Shown here one piece after another: positions 61,581-64,000 of a stretch of 64,000 bases of DNA. The notes beneath the pieces are model-generated. The model searched no databases. It was not told the origin of the DNA and saw nothing but the letters and a program-made list of their open reading frames with translations. This DNA comes from Lachnospiraceae bacterium. Lineage in GTDB: Bacteria > Bacillota > Clostridia > Lachnospirales > Lachnospiraceae. Both the position numbers and the translations under genes were made by a program. The stretch lies in assembly GCA_900766925.1 (NCBI GenBank), contig CAAFXG010000316.1, positions 1-64,000 of the forward strand, in the 5' to 3' direction. Within the stretch, counting starts at the first letter, position 1. Every line of letters starts with the position of its first letter.

Positions 61581-61979
61581 ATGAATATCGGTTTAATAGC
61601 ACATGATACAAAGAAAAAGCTAATGCAGAATTTTTGCATTGCATACCGTGGTATATTAGCGCATCATGAATTATTTGCTACCGGAACCACAGGTCGTATG
61701 ATAGAAGAAGTAACAAATCTTACTGTACACAAGTTTCTGGCCGGACATACAGGTGGTGAACAGCAGTTGGGTTCCATGATTGAAAGTAATGATTTGGATA
61801 TGATGATTTTCTTACGTGATCCACAAACCAAGAAATCTCATGAAGTGGATATAAATAACATTTTTACATTGTGCGATATACACAACATTCCGCTTGCGAC
61901 AAATTTGGCAACTGCTGAGCTTATGATAAAAGCCTTAGACAGGGGTGACCTCGATTGGAGAGAACTGTTTAAGCATTAA
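61581..61979 (+). CDS. mgsA: methylglyoxal synthase
   Basis: 132 residues. IGLIAHDTKKKLM at the N-terminus, FATGTTGRMI phosphate-binding loop, GHTGGEQQLG with the conserved His, and FLRDPQ with the catalytic Asp. It converts dihydroxyacetone phosphate to methylglyoxal, relieving phosphate limitation in glycolysis. SD AGAAGGAG. It lies 13 bp after rodA. Confidence 0.96.
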   Translation: MNIGLIAHDTKKKLMQNFCIAYRGILAHHELFATGTTGRMIEEVTNLTVHKFLAGHTGGEQQLGSMIESNDLDMMIFLRDPQTKKSHEVDINNIFTLCDIHNIPLATNLATAELMIKALDRGDLDWRELFKH

Positions 61980-61994
61980 TATACAGGTGATTTA

Positions 61995-62978
61995 ATGTTC
62001 AAAAATATAATCAGGTATCTTACGGTTATAGCAGGATTAACGTTTATATTCTTAATTGTAACCAAAATCAATTGCGTAACAACCGACAAATATCCCGATT
62101 TGGATGAAATTTCCATCAAAGTTGATTCATCGATTTGTCAGGTTGATTCTCTTGATGATGCGTTACATAATACCATTGTATACAGGAAAGGTGTTAATTC
62201 CGATTTATTTAAAAGCTGTAACTATGCATTATTTGTTGATGATACAACTAAATATGTTTATGCAAGTAAGAATGCACACAGACGTATGTATCCCGCAAGT
62301 ATGACAAAATTTGTTACAGCCTCAGTTGTCTGTGACAAAATTGAAGCGGGTGAGATAGGTTTAGATGATATGGTTACAATTACTCAGAGATATGATTTGA
62401 CATATGAGGGGGTAGAGCCATGTCAGCTTACACCGGGCTGTAAGATTTCTGTCAAGGATTTACTTTACGGACTGCTGATTCAGTCCAATAATTATTATGC
62501 TATTATTCTTGCAGAATATGTGGCAGGTGACATACCATCATTTTGCGACCTTATGAATTCAAAGGTTCAGAATATAGGAGCCACCAATTCACATTTTGCC
62601 AATCCACATGGATTAGACGATCCTGACCACTATACAACTGCATACGACATATATTTAATAACCAAGGAAGCCTATAATCATGAGATAATCAGAAAAATTG
62701 ATACCTTTGAAAAATATTCTTATTCATATTACAATTCAAACGGAGAGTTAATTGCTGCTGATGCAGAATCAACTAATTTTTTTATGCTGGGATTAGCTGA
62801 ATTGCCTGCAAACTATCAGATTGAAATATGGAAAACAGGAACTACATCCGGAGCAGGTAACTGCCTGACCATGTACCTTACAAAGGATAACCATACCTAC
62901 ATTGTAATTGCATCATGTGACGATTCCAAAGCCACATTGTATGATGCTATAATCAAGCTACTGTGTATGGTTGGTTAA
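61995..62978 (+). CDS. D-alanyl-D-alanine carboxypeptidase, S11 family
   Basis: 327 residues. N-terminal membrane helix or signal (about 5-23), then the S11 domain with catalytic motif YPASMTKFVTA (SxxK), QSNNYYA (SxN) and WKTGTTSGAG (KTG). NPHGLDDPDHYTTAYD is a family block. It trims D-Ala from pentapeptides outside the cell. There is no clear C-terminal DacA-type domain. Fits the cell-wall cluster around it. Confidence 0.9.
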   Translation: MFKNIIRYLTVIAGLTFIFLIVTKINCVTTDKYPDLDEISIKVDSSICQVDSLDDALHNTIVYRKGVNSDLFKSCNYALFVDDTTKYVYASKNAHRRMYPASMTKFVTASVVCDKIEAGEIGLDDMVTITQRYDLTYEGVEPCQLTPGCKISVKDLLYGLLIQSNNYYAIILAEYVAGDIPSFCDLMNSKVQNIGATNSHFANPHGLDDPDHYTTAYDIYLITKEAYNHEIIRKIDTFEKYSYSYYNSNGELIAADAESTNFFMLGLAELPANYQIEIWKTGTTSGAGNCLTMYLTKDNHTYIVIASCDDSKATLYDAIIKLLCMVG

Positions 62979-63012
62979 CTATAAAATAAAATGCACTATG
63001 GAGGAAAATGGG

Positions 63013-63432
63013 ATGTTAGAATTAATTATCGGTGACAAAGGAAAGGGTAAAACCCGCAAAATGGTGGAAAGGGCCAACAACGAAAACAAAATTACAAGTG
63101 GCTCTATAATCTATATTGACAAGAGCAACAAGCACATGTACGAGTTAAGTAACTCCATCCGCCTTATTAATATGCATGATTACAATATAAATTCATATGA
63201 TGCATTTGTAGGTTTTATTCAGGGGCTTATTTCTTCAAATTATTCGTTGACACATATTTTTTTAGACAATTTTATGACATTATTGTCTATTGAATCAGAT
63301 CAACTGACACAGGCATTAGATGAGATGTATAATTTGTCAGAGAAATACGATATTACTTTTGTAATAAGCACAGCCGTAAATGAAAATGAAATTGACGACA
63401 AATACAAAGCAGGTATAATCTGTAAATTATAA
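63013..63432 (+). CDS. small P-loop protein of unknown function
   Basis: 139 residues from ATG 63013, which has GGAGG (63000-63004); an in-frame ATG at 62971 would overlap the carboxypeptidase gene. A Walker A-like GDKGKGKTRK is at residues 7-16 and a Walker B-like IFLDNFMTLL near 80. This suggests a short ATP-binding protein, without domains for a specific task. Proteins of this kind lie between the D,D-carboxypeptidase and the HlyD-like gene; function is unknown to me. Confidence 0.7.
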   Translation: MLELIIGDKGKGKTRKMVERANNENKITSGSIIYIDKSNKHMYELSNSIRLINMHDYNINSYDAFVGFIQGLISSNYSLTHIFLDNFMTLLSIESDQLTQALDEMYNLSEKYDITFVISTAVNENEIDDKYKAGIICKL

Positions 63433-63517
63433 TATTGTAGTAACAGTATCGATAATTCCTTATCAAATGTAAGGGTATTATTTACAAATATAGTTTAGCA
63501 GAAGGTAGTGAGAACAG

Positions 63518-64000
63518 ATGGGGCAGAGAAATAACCTTATTAAATTTAACAGAGATATAAAAATAAATGCTGCAACATGCGTTATTGCAGCTATTTTGTT
63601 GTATGTAATTATAAGTGTAGTTTCTGCCTTAAATAAGGACCCGATAACAATCTATAAGGTCAGCAAAAGTAATGTAAGCAATAACATTACCTTAAATGGA
63701 TTGATAATACGTGATGAAGAAGTAATAAAAGCCGGTAAATCCGGTTATGTATGCTATTACATAAGGGATGGTGCCAAGGTAAAAAAATCATCAACTGTTT
63801 GCACTATAGATGAAACAGGTCAGGTTTATGATGTAATAAATGATTCAGACGGTTATGAGGGAATTCTTACCACTGATGACTATAATGATGTGCGAGCTTT
63901 AATTTCATTGTATAAGGTATCATATAATGATGTAGAGTTCTATTCATCATACAATTTTGAAAACAATATAAACAACAAGGTTCTTGAGCTTACTAATGAG
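63518..64000 (+). CDS. HlyD-family-like membrane-anchored adaptor, 3' partial
   Basis: 161 residues are visible and the frame runs off the right edge. Start ATG 63518 follows AGGTAGTGAG. One membrane helix (about 20-42), then a beta-rich biotinyl/lipoyl-like segment (SKSNVSNNITLNGLIIRDEEVIKAGKSGYVCYYIRDGAKVKKSSTVCTID), typical of HlyD-like adaptors. In Gram-positive Clostridia such genes lie in division clusters, so a role in efflux is not assured. The 85-bp gap before it holds no convincing promoter. Confidence 0.7.
   Translation, partial: MGQRNNLIKFNRDIKINAATCVIAAILLYVIISVVSALNKDPITIYKVSKSNVSNNITLNGLIIRDEEVIKAGKSGYVCYYIRDGAKVKKSSTVCTIDETGQVYDVINDSDGYEGILTTDDYNDVRALISLYKVSYNDVEFYSSYNFENNINNKVLELTNE

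Noticed and set aside
1..64000. CRISPR array, prophage or transposon
   Set aside because: Reading the intergenic gaps showed no regularly spaced repeats, no phage structural genes and no transposase; gene order is housekeeping throughout.

Overview
The window is a stretch of low-GC bacterial chromosome. It most likely comes from an anaerobic spore-forming member of the Clostridia, close to Lachnospiraceae (Roseburia/Agathobacter/Butyrivibrio-like). This is inferred from gene content and order: spoIIGA-sigE, a Csp-like subtilase, DUF4321, the PF06838 gamma-lyase family, RecU, HflX, a TetM-like chromosomal GTPase, and Gram-positive type SD sequences (GGAGG). No rRNA is present, so the genus cannot be fixed. 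Almost all genes are ordinary chromosomal genes; I see no prophage, transposase, IS or CRISPR array.

Layout. 1-2.7 kb: end of a small membrane protein gene, tmRNA (ssrA), a minus-strand RNase H-like exonuclease and a DivIVA-domain gene. 2.75-10.1 kb: ruvA-ruvB-zapA-U32 peptidase-SEDS glycosyltransferase-class B PBP, with very tight or overlapping junctions. 10.1-13.6 kb: Nudix hydrolase, class B sortase, tRNA-Leu(CAA), and a two-component system with a short-loop sensor kinase. 13.7-19.8 kb: a large secreted Cys-repeat/LRR protein, then an ABC ATPase/FtsX-type permease pair with candidate response-regulator sites in its promoter. 19.8-22.4 kb (minus strand): sigE and spoIIGA behind Spo0A-like boxes, and an SDR oxidoreductase. 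22.5-30.2 kb: Csp-like S8 protease, a TetM-like GTPase fused to a Rae1/YacP-like NYN nuclease, trxA-trxB and a chemotaxis receptor. 30.4-44.4 kb: a long plus-strand run, thiC-VanY-TPR-hflX-RsmF-like-unknown-rluA-recU-nadE-DHH-TIR/propeller. 44.7-53.9 kb: an SOS-type yneA-like gene behind four LexA-like boxes, then miaB-mutS-mutL-miaA-gamma-lyase. 53.9-63 kb: DUF4321-radC-mreC-mreD-PBP2-minC-minD-rodA-mgsA-D,D-carboxypeptidase, a small P-loop protein and the start of a HlyD-like adaptor.

Themes. Many genes serve cell wall and division: two SEDS/PBP pairs, MreCD, MinCD, ZapA, a DivIVA-like protein, a YneA-like inhibitor and two D,D-carboxypeptidases. Others serve DNA repair (RuvAB, RecU, MutSL, RadC) and translation or RNA quality control (tmRNA, HflX, the TetM-Rae1 fusion, MiaA/MiaB, RsmF-like, RluA).

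Most unusual points: (1) the ribosome-protection GTPase fused to an A-site-nuclease-like domain at 24417-26960; (2) two about 190-205 bp elements (30193-30380 and 44470-44673) that share a conserved core of about 80 nt inside long, mutually different but self-complementary arms; (3) the four LexA-like boxes of the yneA-like gene; (4) the TIR/transmembrane/propeller protein next to a DHH phosphoesterase. All functions are from reading motifs and recalled family features; no database search was run.
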